From: Geoalkalibacter halelectricus
Lineage (GTDB): Bacteria; Desulfobacterota; Desulfuromonadia; Desulfuromonadales; Geoalkalibacteraceae
Direction of reading: 5' to 3'
DNA length: 64,000 nt
NCBI RefSeq assembly: GCF_025263685.1
Contig: NZ_CP092109.1
Span: 1,861,001 to 1,925,000 of the forward strand
Both the position numbers and the translations under genes were made by a program. This document shows positions 7,413-17,400 of this stretch, piece after piece (the first letter of the stretch is position 1; every line of letters begins with the position of its first letter). The notes under the pieces were generated by a model that made no database searches, was not told the DNA's origin, and saw only the letters and a program-made list of their open reading frames with translations.

Positions 7413-9218
7413 TTAGTGGGCTCCGCTGATGGTCTTGGAGCCGCGCGGAGTACGCACGTCCTCAACCATGTGCTGGATGTGATCCGGCGGCGGCGGGGTG
7501 AACTTGCTCACCACATAGGCGGTACCGAAGTTGATCAGCGCGCCGATGGCACCGAAAGCTTCCGGAGTGATCCCGAAGAAGGAGTTGGGGCCGCCGATCA
7601 GGCCGACAAACTCCGTGCCGCGGATAAAGAAGATCCCCTTGTGGGCGAACACGTAGATCAGGGTGACGGTCAGACCGGCGATCATGCCGGAGATCGCACC
7701 GTACTTGCACATGTTCTTGTTGAAGATACCCATCATCAGGGCCGGGAAGATAGAGCAGGCGGCGATACCGAAGGCCAGGGCCACGGTACCCGCCGCGAAC
7801 CCTGGTGGGTTGAGGCCCAGGTAACCGGCGACGACAATGGAGCCGGCCATGGCAATCTTACCGGCGAGCAGCTCCGATTTTTCGCTCATGTCGGGGAACC
7901 AGATCTTCTTCATCAAGTCATGGGAGATCGCCGAGGAGATCGCGAGGAGCAGACCGGCCGCGGTCGAAAGAGCGGCGGCGACGCCACCGGCGGCGACCAG
8001 CGCGATAACCCAGTTGGGCAGCAGGGCGATTTCCGGGTTGGCGAGAACGATGATGTCGGCGTTGACCGTCAGCTCGTTGCCCTGCCAACCGGCACGCTCT
8101 ACGTTGGCAAGAACCTCGGGGTTGGTGGTTCTTTCGTTGTAGTACTGAATGCGGCCGTCGTTGTTCTTGTCCTCCCAGCGCAGCAGGCCGGTGACTTCCC
8201 AGCGCTCCATCCAGGCAGGGCGCTCATCATAGACTAGACTGTTTTCCGGGGCGAACAGGTCGCCGCCGTCCATGACCGCGTGGTTGACGGTGGCATGCAG
8301 ATTCAGGCGCGCCATGGCGGCAACCGCGGGGGCGGTGGTGTAGAGAATGGCGATGAAGACCAGCGCCCAGCCGGCGGAGGAACGCGCCGAGGCGACGGTG
8401 GGAACAGTAAAGAAGCGGATGATGACGTGCGGCAGACCCGCGGTACCGATCATCAGCGAGATGGTGTAAACAAACATGTTGAGCTTGCTGCCGGGAATGG
8501 CCGTGGTGTACTGGCTGAAGCCGAGATCGGTCACGACCTGGTCGAGCTTGGCGAGCAGGCTGATGTCCTCACCCACCAGGGAGGAGCCCAGGCCCAACTG
8601 CGGAATGGGATTGCCGGTGAGTTGGAAGGAGATGAAGATCGCCGGAATGGTGTAGGCCGAGATCAGAACGCAGTACTGGGCGACCTGGGTGTAGGTGATG
8701 CCCTTCATGCCGCCGAACACTGCGTAGCAGAACACGATGCCCATGCCGAGGTAGATGCCCATCTCGTTGCTGACGCCGAGGAAGCGCGAGAAAGTCACGC
8801 CGACGCCGGTCATCTGGCCGATGATGTAAGTGATCGAGGCTACCAGCAGGCAGATAACCGCCGTGGCTGCCGCAGCTTTGGAGTAATAGCGGTCGTTGAT
8901 GAAGGCCGGCACGGTGAACTTACCGAACTTGCGCAGGTAAGGCGCCAACAGACAGGCCATGAGAACGTAGCCGCCGGTCCAGCCCATGAGGAAGAGGCCG
9001 CCGCCGTAGCCCATGTTCGAGATCAGGCCGGCCATGGAGATGAAGGAGGCCGCCGACATCCAGTCCGCTGCGGTGGCCATGCCGTTGGTGACCGGGTTGA
9101 CGCCGCCGCCGGCGACGTAGAAATCACTGGTGCTGCCAGCGCGGGCCCAGATGGCGATGCCGATGTAGAGCGCAAAGGTGGCACCGACGACGAGATAGGT
9201 AAGTATCTGAAGATCCAT
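7413..9218 (-). CDS. actP: Sodium:solute symporter, probable acetate/organic-acid permease
   Basis: A 601-residue inner-membrane transporter of the SSS family (VC_2705-type subfamily). About 13 hydrophobic segments are visible; the family core includes GGVNPVTNGMATAADWMSAA, GYGGGLFLMGWTGGY and GLPHVIIRFFTVP. A long hydrophilic extracytoplasmic insertion (about residues 310-395) carries an EF-hand-like loop DKNNDGRI. Homologues in Desulfuromonadia are linked to Na+-dependent acetate uptake; substrate here is inferred. The start at 9218 lies 15 nt after the DUF4212 gene stop, forming a two-gene operon; a CBS-nucleotidyltransferase gene is divergent upstream. Ends at a strong terminator. Confidence 0.88.
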   Translation of the reverse strand: MDLQILTYLVVGATFALYIGIAIWARAGSTSDFYVAGGGVNPVTNGMATAADWMSAASFISMAGLISNMGYGGGLFLMGWTGGYVLMACLLAPYLRKFGKFTVPAFINDRYYSKAAAATAVICLLVASITYIIGQMTGVGVTFSRFLGVSNEMGIYLGMGIVFCYAVFGGMKGITYTQVAQYCVLISAYTIPAIFISFQLTGNPIPQLGLGSSLVGEDISLLAKLDQVVTDLGFSQYTTAIPGSKLNMFVYTISLMIGTAGLPHVIIRFFTVPTVASARSSAGWALVFIAILYTTAPAVAAMARLNLHATVNHAVMDGGDLFAPENSLVYDERPAWMERWEVTGLLRWEDKNNDGRIQYYNERTTNPEVLANVERAGWQGNELTVNADIIVLANPEIALLPNWVIALVAAGGVAAALSTAAGLLLAISSAISHDLMKKIWFPDMSEKSELLAGKIAMAGSIVVAGYLGLNPPGFAAGTVALAFGIAACSIFPALMMGIFNKNMCKYGAISGMIAGLTVTLIYVFAHKGIFFIRGTEFVGLIGGPNSFFGITPEAFGAIGALINFGTAYVVSKFTPPPPDHIQHMVEDVRTPRGSKTISGAH

Positions 9219-9233
9219 TTAGAGTCGCCTCCC

Positions 9234-9488
9234 TTATTGCTCGTGAACGTCGAATTTTTTGTCGAGATTTCCCATCAGCTTGGCGTAGATGAAAATCAGG
9301 GCAATGAATACATACATGGAGCCTTGCTGCGCCCACCAGAAGCCCATGGGGTAGCCGCCGATGTGGATGTTGTTGAGGGCCGAGGCGAAAAGAATGCCGA
9401 AGCCGTAGGAAACCAGCGCCCAAATGCTCAGAATTATGGCCACCAGTTTCAATACCGCATGCCAATATGCTTTTCCGCTTTTGTCCAT
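9234..9488 (-). CDS. DUF4212 small subunit of solute symporter
   Basis: 84-residue membrane protein with two hydrophobic helices: AVLKLVAIILSIWALVSYG and GSMYVFIALIFIYAKLMG, between them the family-typical HIGGYPMGFWWAQQGS. DUF4212 proteins are found directly upstream of SSS-family acetate-type permeases and are thought to be their small partner. The start at 9488 is chosen because GAGGAGG lies 6 nt upstream; the frame extends back to 9512 but that would place the SD inside the gene. Co-transcribed with the permease. Confidence 0.9.
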   Translation of the reverse strand: MDKSGKAYWHAVLKLVAIILSIWALVSYGFGILFASALNNIHIGGYPMGFWWAQQGSMYVFIALIFIYAKLMGNLDKKFDVHEQ

Positions 9489-10099
9489 GAAAGCCTCCTC
9501 TCTGTGTTGCAAAAATATTGATTGCCAGCGAAACCTTGACGTGAATCAAATCCCGTTGTTTCAGATTGACCTTGTTTTAGCTTGGTTTGTTTCCGCCCCC
9601 TTTCCAAAAGTGTGTTTTCACGTTGACAGATTCACCGGATCAAACCAGCACCGAAACCGCCCGACAGCTGGGGACTCAGCGCACCATTCCCTTCCCTGTC
9701 GGGAAGTTAATAAAATGCCATTTCAAAAATACCATAGAAAAAAACATCTGCAGCAACCGGGGGTCTGAAAAATGTGCCTGAAGTTTCATTTAGGTCTTTT
9801 TGTAGAACGATATTTTGAAACCCTAGGCGGAAACATATTCTAAAACGCCCCAAAACGTCAACAAAAAAATAAAACCATGTTTTTATTTTTTTAAATAATT
9901 TTGCAAGCCACCGAAAAATAACCAAAAAAACCTAATACCCTGTCGCACGTTGAAAATTATTTTTTTTGGAACCGACGTTTGTCCGGAATTTCTTGCGGGT
10001 TAGGGCAGGGGAATTGTTCCGAGAATCCATTGCATCTCGTTCCGAAAAAGGGAAAAATGGATGGCTTGTGCCTCTTGATATTTTTTCCGTGGGGTGGTC
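9489..10099. other. 611-nt AT-rich divergent intergenic region
   Basis: Separates the permease operon (minus) from the CBS-nucleotidyltransferase (plus). It is markedly AT-rich compared with the rest of the window, with several A/T tracts. A long A/T inverted repeat is seen at 9863-9892 (AAAAAAATAAAA, CCATG, TTTTTATTTTTTT), able to act as a bidirectional hairpin or protein-binding bent DNA. No good sigma-70 pair or correctly spaced sigma-54 site was found by eye; no gene is supported within it. Confidence 0.6.
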
Positions 10100-11557
10100 A
10101 TGTCGAACAATTCCATCGGCGAAGAAGGTTTTTTCTTCCTTCGTGCCGAAACTCTCTGCCGGGGCCCGGTTGTCACCTGCGAACCCGAGGCGACGGTCGT
10201 GGAGGTCGCCGTCAAGATGGGTGAGCATGGTCTGTCCGGTCTGGTCGTGACCGAGGGCGAGGCGCCGGTCGGCATCGTTTCCACCCGGGACCTTCGCGAT
10301 CTGATTGCACGGACCGGTGGTCAACTGGGGGATTGTCGGGCCAGGGAGATCATGGAGGCCGATCTGGTCACGGTTCGGCCCAGGGATTATCTCTATGATG
10401 TGCTGTTTAAAATGGCCAAGCACAGCATTCACCGCATCCTGGTCGTCGACGACCAGGGAAGGCTCTTCGGCATCATCACCGATACGGACCTGCTCAGCCT
10501 GCAAACCCGCAGTCCGCTCTACCTGACGCGCGAGATCGAATCCGCGACCTCCGTCGCGCAACTGCGGGGAATCAACCAGCGCATTCTTGAAACCATCGGC
10601 AGTGCCTCGCGCTGGGGCGCGGACACCAAAAGCCTGGTGCAGCTCATCTGTCACTTCAATGATGCCTTCACTCTGCGCGCTATTGCCCTGATGGAAGCGG
10701 AGGAAGGTATTCGACTTCCCGAGGGCGCCGCCTATCTGGTGCTCGGCAGCGAGGGGCGCGGCGAGCAGACCCTGCGCACCGATCAGGACAGCGCCATGGT
10801 TTACGCGGATGACTTCCCGCGCGACCGCATGCCGCAGCTTAGATCCTTTGCCGAGCGCCTGGTGGATGCCCTTGAGGAGGTCGGCATTCCCCGGTGCCCC
10901 GGAAACACCCTCGCCAGTAATCCCGAATGGTGCCACAGCCTCTCCGGATGGAGGCGCCGCCTGGAGCAGTGGATTTCCGAGCCGCAGCCTGAAAGCATGG
11001 TCAATTTCAGCATGTTTCAGGATTTTCGCGCTCTTCATGGCGATCCCCGCCTGGAGCAGGATCTGCACGACCACGTCTTTGCCTGCGTTCAGCGCAACGG
11101 TCTCTACCTTCCCTACATGGCGCGGCATATCGAGCGCTTCGGCGCGCCCCTCGGCATGTTCGGACGCATCCGCGTCGAGCGTCGCGGTGAGCACCGCGGC
11201 AGCGTCGACATCAAGAAATCGGGGAGTTTCGCCCTGACGGAGGGCGTAAGTCTGTTGGCGCTGGAGGTCGGGGTTTTCAGCGGCACGACCTGGGATAAGG
11301 TCGACCAACTCGCCAGGCGCGGAGTTGTCTCGGTCCGGGATGCGCAAATTCTCAGCGAATCCTTCACTTACTTGATGCGGCTGCGGCTCGAGAAGCAGTT
11401 GCGGGCCCTGGCCGAGGCTCGTGAGCCCGATAATCATATCAACCCCGAGTTGATGAGCCCCAGGGATCGCGAGCGCCTGAGAGACGCCCTGAGAGGCGTC
11501 AATCTGCTGATGAAGATCCTCAGGGTTCGCTATAAGCTCGATTCCATCGCGCGCTAG
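10100..11557 (+). CDS. CBS-domain DUF294 nucleotidyltransferase
   Basis: 485 residues. Two CBS domains fill residues about 15-135 (GLSGLVVTEGEAPVGIVSTRD, HRILVVDDQGRLFGIITDTD), which usually sense adenine nucleotides. Then comes a DUF294 nucleotidyltransferase domain with the catalytic signature GSEGRGEQTLRTDQDSAMVY (GlnD-like GSxGR...TDQD), and a DUF294 C-terminal substrate-binding domain to the end. In many proteobacteria this protein is encoded beside SSS acetate-type permeases and DUF4212 genes, suggesting energy- or nucleotide-dependent control of uptake. ATG 10100 is chosen; GTG 10094 is an alternative and the SD (GGGGTGG) is weak. Stops 38 nt from the convergent IclR gene. Confidence 0.88.
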   Translation: MSNNSIGEEGFFFLRAETLCRGPVVTCEPEATVVEVAVKMGEHGLSGLVVTEGEAPVGIVSTRDLRDLIARTGGQLGDCRAREIMEADLVTVRPRDYLYDVLFKMAKHSIHRILVVDDQGRLFGIITDTDLLSLQTRSPLYLTREIESATSVAQLRGINQRILETIGSASRWGADTKSLVQLICHFNDAFTLRAIALMEAEEGIRLPEGAAYLVLGSEGRGEQTLRTDQDSAMVYADDFPRDRMPQLRSFAERLVDALEEVGIPRCPGNTLASNPEWCHSLSGWRRRLEQWISEPQPESMVNFSMFQDFRALHGDPRLEQDLHDHVFACVQRNGLYLPYMARHIERFGAPLGMFGRIRVERRGEHRGSVDIKKSGSFALTEGVSLLALEVGVFSGTTWDKVDQLARRGVVSVRDAQILSESFTYLMRLRLEKQLRALAEAREPDNHINPELMSPRDRERLRDALRGVNLLMKILRVRYKLDSIAR

Positions 11558-11595
11558 CATGTTTTGTATGGGTCCTGGTGCCATCCGCCGGTTTC

Positions 11596-12351
11596 TCAGT
11601 GGGTTTGCTTCAGGGCGTAGCCTAGGTAACCAAGTTTCGAGCAAATGGTTTCGCCTGCGTTTTTGAGCGCGGGAAGAAGCTGCTTTTCAATCCGTTCCGA
11701 CGGCATGCGAAATTCCGGTCCCACCAGAGCCAGAACGCCCGCCACTTCGGCGGCGGCATCAAACAGCGGCACCGCGATGCACGAGCCGCCCTCGCCGATT
11801 CCGTGGCAGTCTCCTGCAAACCCCTGGCGCCTGATGCTCTCCCGTTCTTCCTTGGTGAGTTTGTCCTTCAGGTCCTGTTCAATGTTGTCGTCAAAGGCCA
11901 GGAAGATTTTTCCCGCCGCGCAACTCTCCAGCGGCAAACGGCGTCCGACCAGTGAGACGACCTTGACTTGTTGCAGGTTGTCAACCATGTCAAGAAACAG
12001 GGCATCGTCGCTGCGACGCACAACCAGGTAGGCTGCTTCGTCGCACTCCCGCACCAGCTTTTCCATGACAGGCCGGGCCTTGCGCAGCAGGCCCATGCGC
12101 GAGAGCAGCTTCTGGCCGATCTCGTAGGCCGAGGGGCCAAGCTGATAATCGCGCGAGCCCTGACGGCGCTCGACATAGCCCCTGCGCTCGAAAGTGGCCA
12201 GCAGTCGGAAAACGCTGGCCTTGTTCAGTCCCATGCGCTCGCTCAGCCGTGATAGGCTGAGTTCCTCGTCCTCTTCACTGAGGGCTTCGAGCAAGGCCAG
12301 GGCGTTGTCCACCGATCGAATGCTGTAGCTTTCCTTTTCTCTGGCCGGCAC
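11596..12351 (-). CDS. IclR-family transcriptional regulator
   Basis: 251 residues: winged helix-turn-helix at residues about 10-70 (LSRLSERMGLNKASVFRLLATFERRGYV) and the IclR effector domain with SCAAGKIFLAF, the GFAGDCHGIGEGGSCIAVPLF signature and the C-terminal PALKNAGETICSKLGY. IclR regulators usually control catabolism of small carboxylates, so regulation of the neighbouring uptake genes is a reasonable inference. GTG 12351 is chosen because AAAGGAG precedes it by 7 nt. The upstream promoter overlaps a possible operator. Confidence 0.92.
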   Translation of the reverse strand: MPAREKESYSIRSVDNALALLEALSEEDEELSLSRLSERMGLNKASVFRLLATFERRGYVERRQGSRDYQLGPSAYEIGQKLLSRMGLLRKARPVMEKLVRECDEAAYLVVRRSDDALFLDMVDNLQQVKVVSLVGRRLPLESCAAGKIFLAFDDNIEQDLKDKLTKEERESIRRQGFAGDCHGIGEGGSCIAVPLFDAAAEVAGVLALVGPEFRMPSERIEKQLLPALKNAGETICSKLGYLGYALKQTH

Positions 12352-12439
12352 CTTGAACTCCTTTGCAAGAAGCTCCTTCAGCTCTCTGAAATTTCATCCA
12401 GAGTTTTGTGTCTTTTGCTGACGGGGCTTATGTTTTGTT

Positions 12440-12482
12440 TTTTGGATGGAAAAATAATACAGCGTTTTAGTCAGGTCAAGAA
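12440..12482 (-). promoter_or_regulatory. iclR-type gene promoter with overlapping operator half-site
   Basis: On the minus strand TTCTTG (12477-12482) is followed after 17 nt by TATTAT (12454-12459). The -10 overlaps TTTTTGGATGGAAAAATA (12440-12457); an inverted partner TTTCATCCA lies about 40 nt further downstream. Paired half-sites over the start of an IclR gene suggest autoregulation. Confidence 0.4.
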
Positions 12483-12850
12483 GTTAATTTTTACTTTTTA
12501 GGTTATGGGGACAGTCGATAAGTCGCGAAAATTCAATAAAAACAAATATATATGTTCTTTGCTTGGGATTTTTCTGGTAATGCTTAACAGATGTGGTGAT
12601 GATTTTTTCTCGGGGAGCGAAAACAATGAAAGGTGTTTTGGGAACAATGTTTATTTATTTTTTGAATGAGTTCTGTTTTGTTTCGATATTTTTTTCTGGG
12701 TGGGAGAAGGGGGGATTGGGAGGTTTTCACAACAAGTGTTTTATCTTTTGAAAATTAATTTTGCCGGGCCGACCGGAGAGCCCTTGCTTGACAGGGGGCA
12801 TTGCGGGTGCCGAAAATGGGCTTAAATCCAATTCCAGGAGCAGGAAACCG
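12483..12850. other. AT-rich intergenic region before the SMUG gene
   Basis: About 370 nt, AT-rich to 12760 and then GC-rich, between the divergent iclR-type and SMUG genes. No gene, terminator or convincing promoter pair was found by eye. The stretch just before 12851 contains the AGGAG used by the SMUG gene. Confidence 0.5.
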
Positions 12851-13570
12851 ATGAGGTTATGGGACATTCAGCGGCGTTTGGCCGCGGATCTGGATCGTCT
12901 GGTCTTTGCTGATCCGGTGCGCCACGTCTACAATCCGCTTGGTTATGCCGATGCCGCGCATCGCGAATACCTCGAACGCTATGGCGCGCAACCCAAGGAA
13001 GTGGTTTTTCTCGGCATGAATCCCGGCCCCTGGGGAATGGCGCAGACGGGTGTGCCTTTTGGCGAGGTGACCCTGGTGCGCGATTGGCTCGGTATCGAGA
13101 GACCGGTCGCGCGCCCGGCCTTCGAGCATCCCAAAAAACCCGTCACGGGTTTTGCTTGTCGACGCAGCGAAGTCAGCGGTCGGCGTCTGTGGGGCTTGTT
13201 TCGTGAGATTTTCGGCACACCGGAGAACTTTTTTCGCCGCTATTTCGTTTTGAATTACTGCCCCTTGTTGTTTCTGGAGGAAAGCGGTCGCAATCGCACT
13301 CCCGATCAATTGCCGGTGGCGGAGCGCGAGGCCTTGATGCGGTTGTGCGACGAGGCCCTGCGCGCCACTCTCGATTGTCTGGGCACCCGGCACCTGATCG
13401 GCGTCGGCGGGTATGCGGCGCAACGGGCCGGAGAAGCCTTGGCCGGCAGCGGCATCAAGGTCGGGCGCATTTTGCATCCCAGCCCCGCCAGCCCCGCCGC
13501 CAATCGCGATTGGGCCGGGCAGGCGCGTGTGCAACTGGCCGCCCAAGGGGTGATTCTCGAGGCCGGCTGA
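12851..13570 (+). CDS. SMUG1-type uracil-DNA glycosylase
   Basis: Removes uracil (and in some members other deaminated bases) from DNA at the start of base-excision repair. The 239-residue protein has the SMUG active-site motif LGMNPGPWGMAQTGVPFG (general-base position after GMNP) and, near the C-terminus, the minor-groove loop HPSPASPAAN. A SMUG1-like enzyme is known from Geobacter metallireducens, which fits the proposed host group. ATG 12851 (MRLWDIQRRL) is chosen because AGGAG precedes it; an in-frame codon at 12761 gives an atypical N-terminus. Complements dut, which keeps uracil out of DNA. Confidence 0.9.
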   Translation: MRLWDIQRRLAADLDRLVFADPVRHVYNPLGYADAAHREYLERYGAQPKEVVFLGMNPGPWGMAQTGVPFGEVTLVRDWLGIERPVARPAFEHPKKPVTGFACRRSEVSGRRLWGLFREIFGTPENFFRRYFVLNYCPLLFLEESGRNRTPDQLPVAEREALMRLCDEALRATLDCLGTRHLIGVGGYAAQRAGEALAGSGIKVGRILHPSPASPAANRDWAGQARVQLAAQGVILEAG

Positions 13571-13652
13571 GCGCTGTGCAGCGGTATACAATATGCTTGT
13601 TCCGGTGGCCCAACTGTGCTAGAAAAAACAAAATCTTGGCGGAGATACCGAC

Positions 13653-13817
13653 ATGGAGACCATCAAGACAGCCATGTTTGAATACCTGGTCGACCTGGCT
13701 CAGAAGCAGGACGACGGCAGCTACATCTTTCGGCTCGACGGCAGTGAATACCGCATTCAGGACGTATTGGAAATATCCCGGATCGCTGAAAAACACGGTT
13801 ATATTGTCATCTACTGA
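13653..13817 (+). CDS. 54-residue conserved-looking small protein
   Basis: Encodes METIKTAMFEYLVDLAQKQD... and ends HGYIVIY. A GGCGGAGA Shine-Dalgarno lies 8 nt before ATG 13653 and the stop is 13 nt before the rubrerythrin-like gene, so it is probably translated and co-transcribed with it. The predicted fold is helix-strand-strand-helix with an acidic character. I do not recognise a family. It is too short for usual gene finders' length cut-offs. Confidence 0.6.
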   Translation: METIKTAMFEYLVDLAQKQDDGSYIFRLDGSEYRIQDVLEISRIAEKHGYIVIY

Positions 13818-13830
13818 ATGGAGGAAAACC

Positions 13831-14310
13831 ATGAGTCAGAATAAAGGCAAGGTTTGCTATACCTACGAGGCCGCCCTGGAAAAAGCGGTGCAAATGGAGA
13901 ACGACGGCTTTCGCAACTACCTCAAGGCCATGCGCAAGCTCAAGGACAAGCAGGCCCGCATGATTCTCAAGGACGCCGCCCTCGATGAGCTTGAGCATAA
14001 GCATGCCCTGGAGCGCGCCCTGGTTGAAGGGACCATCGAAGGCGAGCACTCCATGGATCGGCCGGTGTCGACCATGAACCTCGACTATGTCCTGCATCAG
14101 AAGGAACTCAGCCCTGACGCCGATGCGCGTCAAGCCTTGGCCTATGCCATTCACCTGGAAAAGAACGCCATTGATTTTTACCAGAAGATGATGCAGGGCT
14201 GCGAAGGGGCGCCCATGGCCAAATTGTTCGAGAAATTGCACAACGACGAGACCCGCCATCTGCAAGAATTAGAGGATATGTACGAGCGCCATTTTATGGC
14301 CGAAAACTGA
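13831..14310 (+). CDS. Rubrerythrin/ferritin-like diiron protein
   Basis: 159 residues forming a four-helix ferritin-like domain without the C-terminal rubredoxin domain of classical rubrerythrin. Likely diiron ligands are in ALEKAVQMENDG, DELEHKHAL (ExxH), AIHLEKNAIDFYQ and HNDETRHLQELE (ExxRH). Such proteins detoxify peroxide or handle iron in anaerobes. ATG 13831 has GGAGG 6 nt upstream; reading upstream in the same frame would run through the SMUG gene. Followed by a strong terminator, so the SMUG, 54-residue and rubrerythrin genes may form one unit. Confidence 0.85.
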   Translation: MSQNKGKVCYTYEAALEKAVQMENDGFRNYLKAMRKLKDKQARMILKDAALDELEHKHALERALVEGTIEGEHSMDRPVSTMNLDYVLHQKELSPDADARQALAYAIHLEKNAIDFYQKMMQGCEGAPMAKLFEKLHNDETRHLQELEDMYERHFMAEN

Positions 14311-14321
14311 CCATCTCTTCA

Positions 14322-14359
14322 CCCCGGGGACGCACGAGGATGCGTCCCCGGGGCTTTTT
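14322..14359 (+). terminator. Rho-independent terminator after rubrerythrin gene
   Basis: Perfect 13-bp stem CCCCGGGGACGCA/TGCGTCCCCGGGG (14322-14334 with 14341-14353), 6-nt loop, then CTTTTTG. Confidence 0.95.
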
Positions 14360-14454
14360 GTCATTTCGACGCATTCTGTCACACCATCCCCTAGAATTAT
14401 TCTAAGACTCGCTTCCCGCGCCGGCTTTTTTCCCTTCCTCGGGGTGTTACGTCC

Positions 14455-17400
14455 ATGAGCGGATTTCATTTGTTCCTCAGCAACCGGCTGGAATTGCTGT
14501 TCGAGGAATTGGCCGAAGTGCTGAGTACCGCGCCCGCCGCGGTGCTGACGCCGGAGGTTATCCTGGTCCAGAGCCGCGGCATGCAGCGCTGGCTGTCCCT
14601 GCGGCTGGCCGAGCGCTTCGGTGCCTGGGCCAACGACCAAGGCAGCTTTCCCTTTCCCAACGCCTTCATGCGCCAGTGTTTTCGTGCCGTTCTGCCCGGC
14701 CTGCCGGACAAGTCCCGGTTCGAGCCCGCGCCCCTGACCTGGAGCATCCTCGCGTGTTTGCCCACCCTGCTCGCGCGCCCCGAATTCGCCCCGGTGCGCG
14801 CCTACCTCGGCGCCGCGCCCGACCCGCTGAAGTCTTATCAGTTTGCCCGACGGCTTGCTGATTTGTTCGACCAATACACGGTCTATCGCCCCGATCTGCT
14901 GCGCACCTGGGATCGGGGTCTGGAAACCGCCGACCAGGCCTGGCAGGCCCACTTGTGGCGCGAGCTGAACGCGGCTGCGGATGGGCCGCACAAGGCGGCC
15001 ATGCTGCACGATTTTCTCGCGGCGGCCCGATCCTCCCCGGAAGCCGCCGCGCACTTGCCCCACCGCGTGGCGGTCTTCGGCATTCCCGCCATGCCGCCCA
15101 TGCACCTGGCGGTCCTCGAAGCGCTCGCGCTGCATCTCGACGTCAATCTGTTTCTACTCAACCCCTCGCGCGAATACTGGGGCGACATCATCTCGGCGCG
15201 CGAAGCCGCCAAGCGTAAGAAGCAACTCAGCTTCGATGATCTTCTCGACACCGACCTGTACCTGGGCAGCGGCCATCCCCTGCTCGCTTCCCTGGGGGGA
15301 CTGGGGCGGGATTTCTTCCGGCTGCTCCTCGACCGGGTGGAATTTGAGGAACATCTGTGTTTCAGCGATCCCCAGGATGACACCCTGCTGCACTGCCTGC
15401 AAAGCGACATCCTGCTGTTGCGTCACCGACCCGATGGCAATGCGCCGGTCCTGAACCTGGACCCCGGGGACAACTCGGTGCAGGTGCACTCCTGCCATGG
15501 TCCCTTGCGCGAGATGGAAGTTCTACAGGATCAACTGCTTGCCCTCTTTGAGCGCCACCCCGACCTGATGCCCAACGACGTGTTGGTCATGCTTCCCGAC
15601 GTCGAAGCCTACGCTCCATATATTGGTGCCGTTTTCGGGGCCGAGAACCAAGGGGTGCCGCGCATTGCCTTTCGCATCGCCGACCGCGGATTGCGCGCCC
15701 AGAGCCCGGTGGTGGAAACCTTCCTCAAGCTGCCGGCCCTGGTCGGCAGCCGGTTCGGCGTCTCCCAGGTTCTCGACATTCTGGAAAATCCCGCGGTTTA
15801 CCGGCGCTTTGGCTTGTCCCTTGCCGATCTGGACCAAATTCGGGACTGGATCCGCCAGACCCGCATCCGCTGGGGCATCGACGGCGCCGACCGGCAGCGC
15901 CAAGATCTGCCCGCCTACGCGGAGAGCACCTGGCGCGCCGGACTCGAACGGCTATTGCTCGGCTATGCCCTGCCCGAGGACGCCGGTCTGTTCGCCGAGA
16001 TCTTTCCCCACGCCGTGGCGACTGGGGACCAGGCGCGCGTGCTGGGCTGTTTCATGGATTTCACCACGGCGCTTTTCGATTTGGCCGCCGGCCTGGCGGC
16101 GCCGCGCTCGCCCCAGGATTGGGCGCGGTGTTTCGAGGACGTTCTGGAGGGGTTTTTCACCGGCGATCAGGGCGATCCGGCGTTCGAGGATCTTCGCCAG
16201 GCCTTGCGCCAATTTCGCGAAACCGCGCGGTTGGCCGAATTCGACGCGCCTTTGCCCCTGGAGGTGGCGCGCGCTCATCTCAGCGCACTGCTGGAAGAGC
16301 GCGGCACCGCCCAAGGTTTTCTCGCCGGGGGCGTGACCTTTTGCGCCCTGCTGCCCATGCGCAGCATTCCTTTTCGCGTGATCGTGCTCTCCGGTATGAA
16401 CGACGGCGCTTTTCCCCGCGCCGAGCGCCCGCCCGGATTCGATCTCATGGCCCACAATCCCCAGCCGGGCGACCGCTCCCTGCGCCGCGAGGATCGCTAC
16501 CTGTTCCTGGAGGCCCTGGTCTCGGCGCGTGACTATTTCATCCTCACCTACGTCGGGCAAAACGCCCGCGACAACAGCACTGCGCCGCCTTCGGTGCTGG
16601 TGAGCGAATTGCTCGACTGCATCGCCGCCGGCTTTCTGGTGCCCGAGGGCCAGGTGTTCGATCACCTGGTGCGCAGGCATCACCTGCAGGCCTTTCACCC
16701 GGCGTACTTCGGCGAGGATCAACGCCTGTTCAGCTATTCGCGCGCCAACCGTGATGCTCTGGCGGCGCGCCTAGGCGCCACGCACTGCGCCGCGGTTTTC
16801 TCACCGGTCGCTCTGCCGGCGCCTGAGGATGAAATCACCGAGGTTGAAGTACAGGCCCTGATCCGTTTTGTGCGCCATCCGCAGCGGTATTTTCTCGAAG
16901 AGCGGCTCGGCATGTGCCTGCCCGAGCAGGAAGAGGCTCTGGAAGAGCGCGAAACTCTGGTCCTGGAGGGGCTCGAGCGCTATCAATTGATGATGGCGCT
17001 CATCGATGAACACCTCAGCGGCCGCGCCGACCCCGGTGCCTACCATCGCTACCGCGCCCGTGCCCTGTTGCCGCCCGGGACGCCCGGCGAGGCTGCCTTC
17101 GCCGAAGCCGACCGCGCGGCGCGCGCCTTCGTCGAACGCCTCAGGCCCTGGCGCGCTGCCGCCGCGTCGTTCTTGGAGGTGGATGTGGATCTCGGTGCCG
17201 CCCGGTTGTGCGGACGTCTCGTCCTGGGCGGCGTCAACGGCCCCTTGCGCTACCGTTACGCGCGTCTCAAGGCCCGCGATCGGCTCGCCGCCTGGATCGC
17301 TCATCTGGCGGTGTGCGCGCAGCGCGGCGAGACTTGCCACACCTTGCTCATCGGCAGCGAAGAGATCTGCCGTTTCGCGGGAATCGCAGCGGATCAGGCG

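Noticed and set aside
8280-9521. 413-codon plus-strand frame opposite the permease
   Set aside because: Antisense shadow of a clear transporter gene, dominated by Gly/Asp/His from reverse reading.
9508-9527. TGGCA...TTGCA as a possible sigma-54 promoter for the permease operon
   Set aside because: The distance between the GG and GC elements is 14 nt instead of 10.
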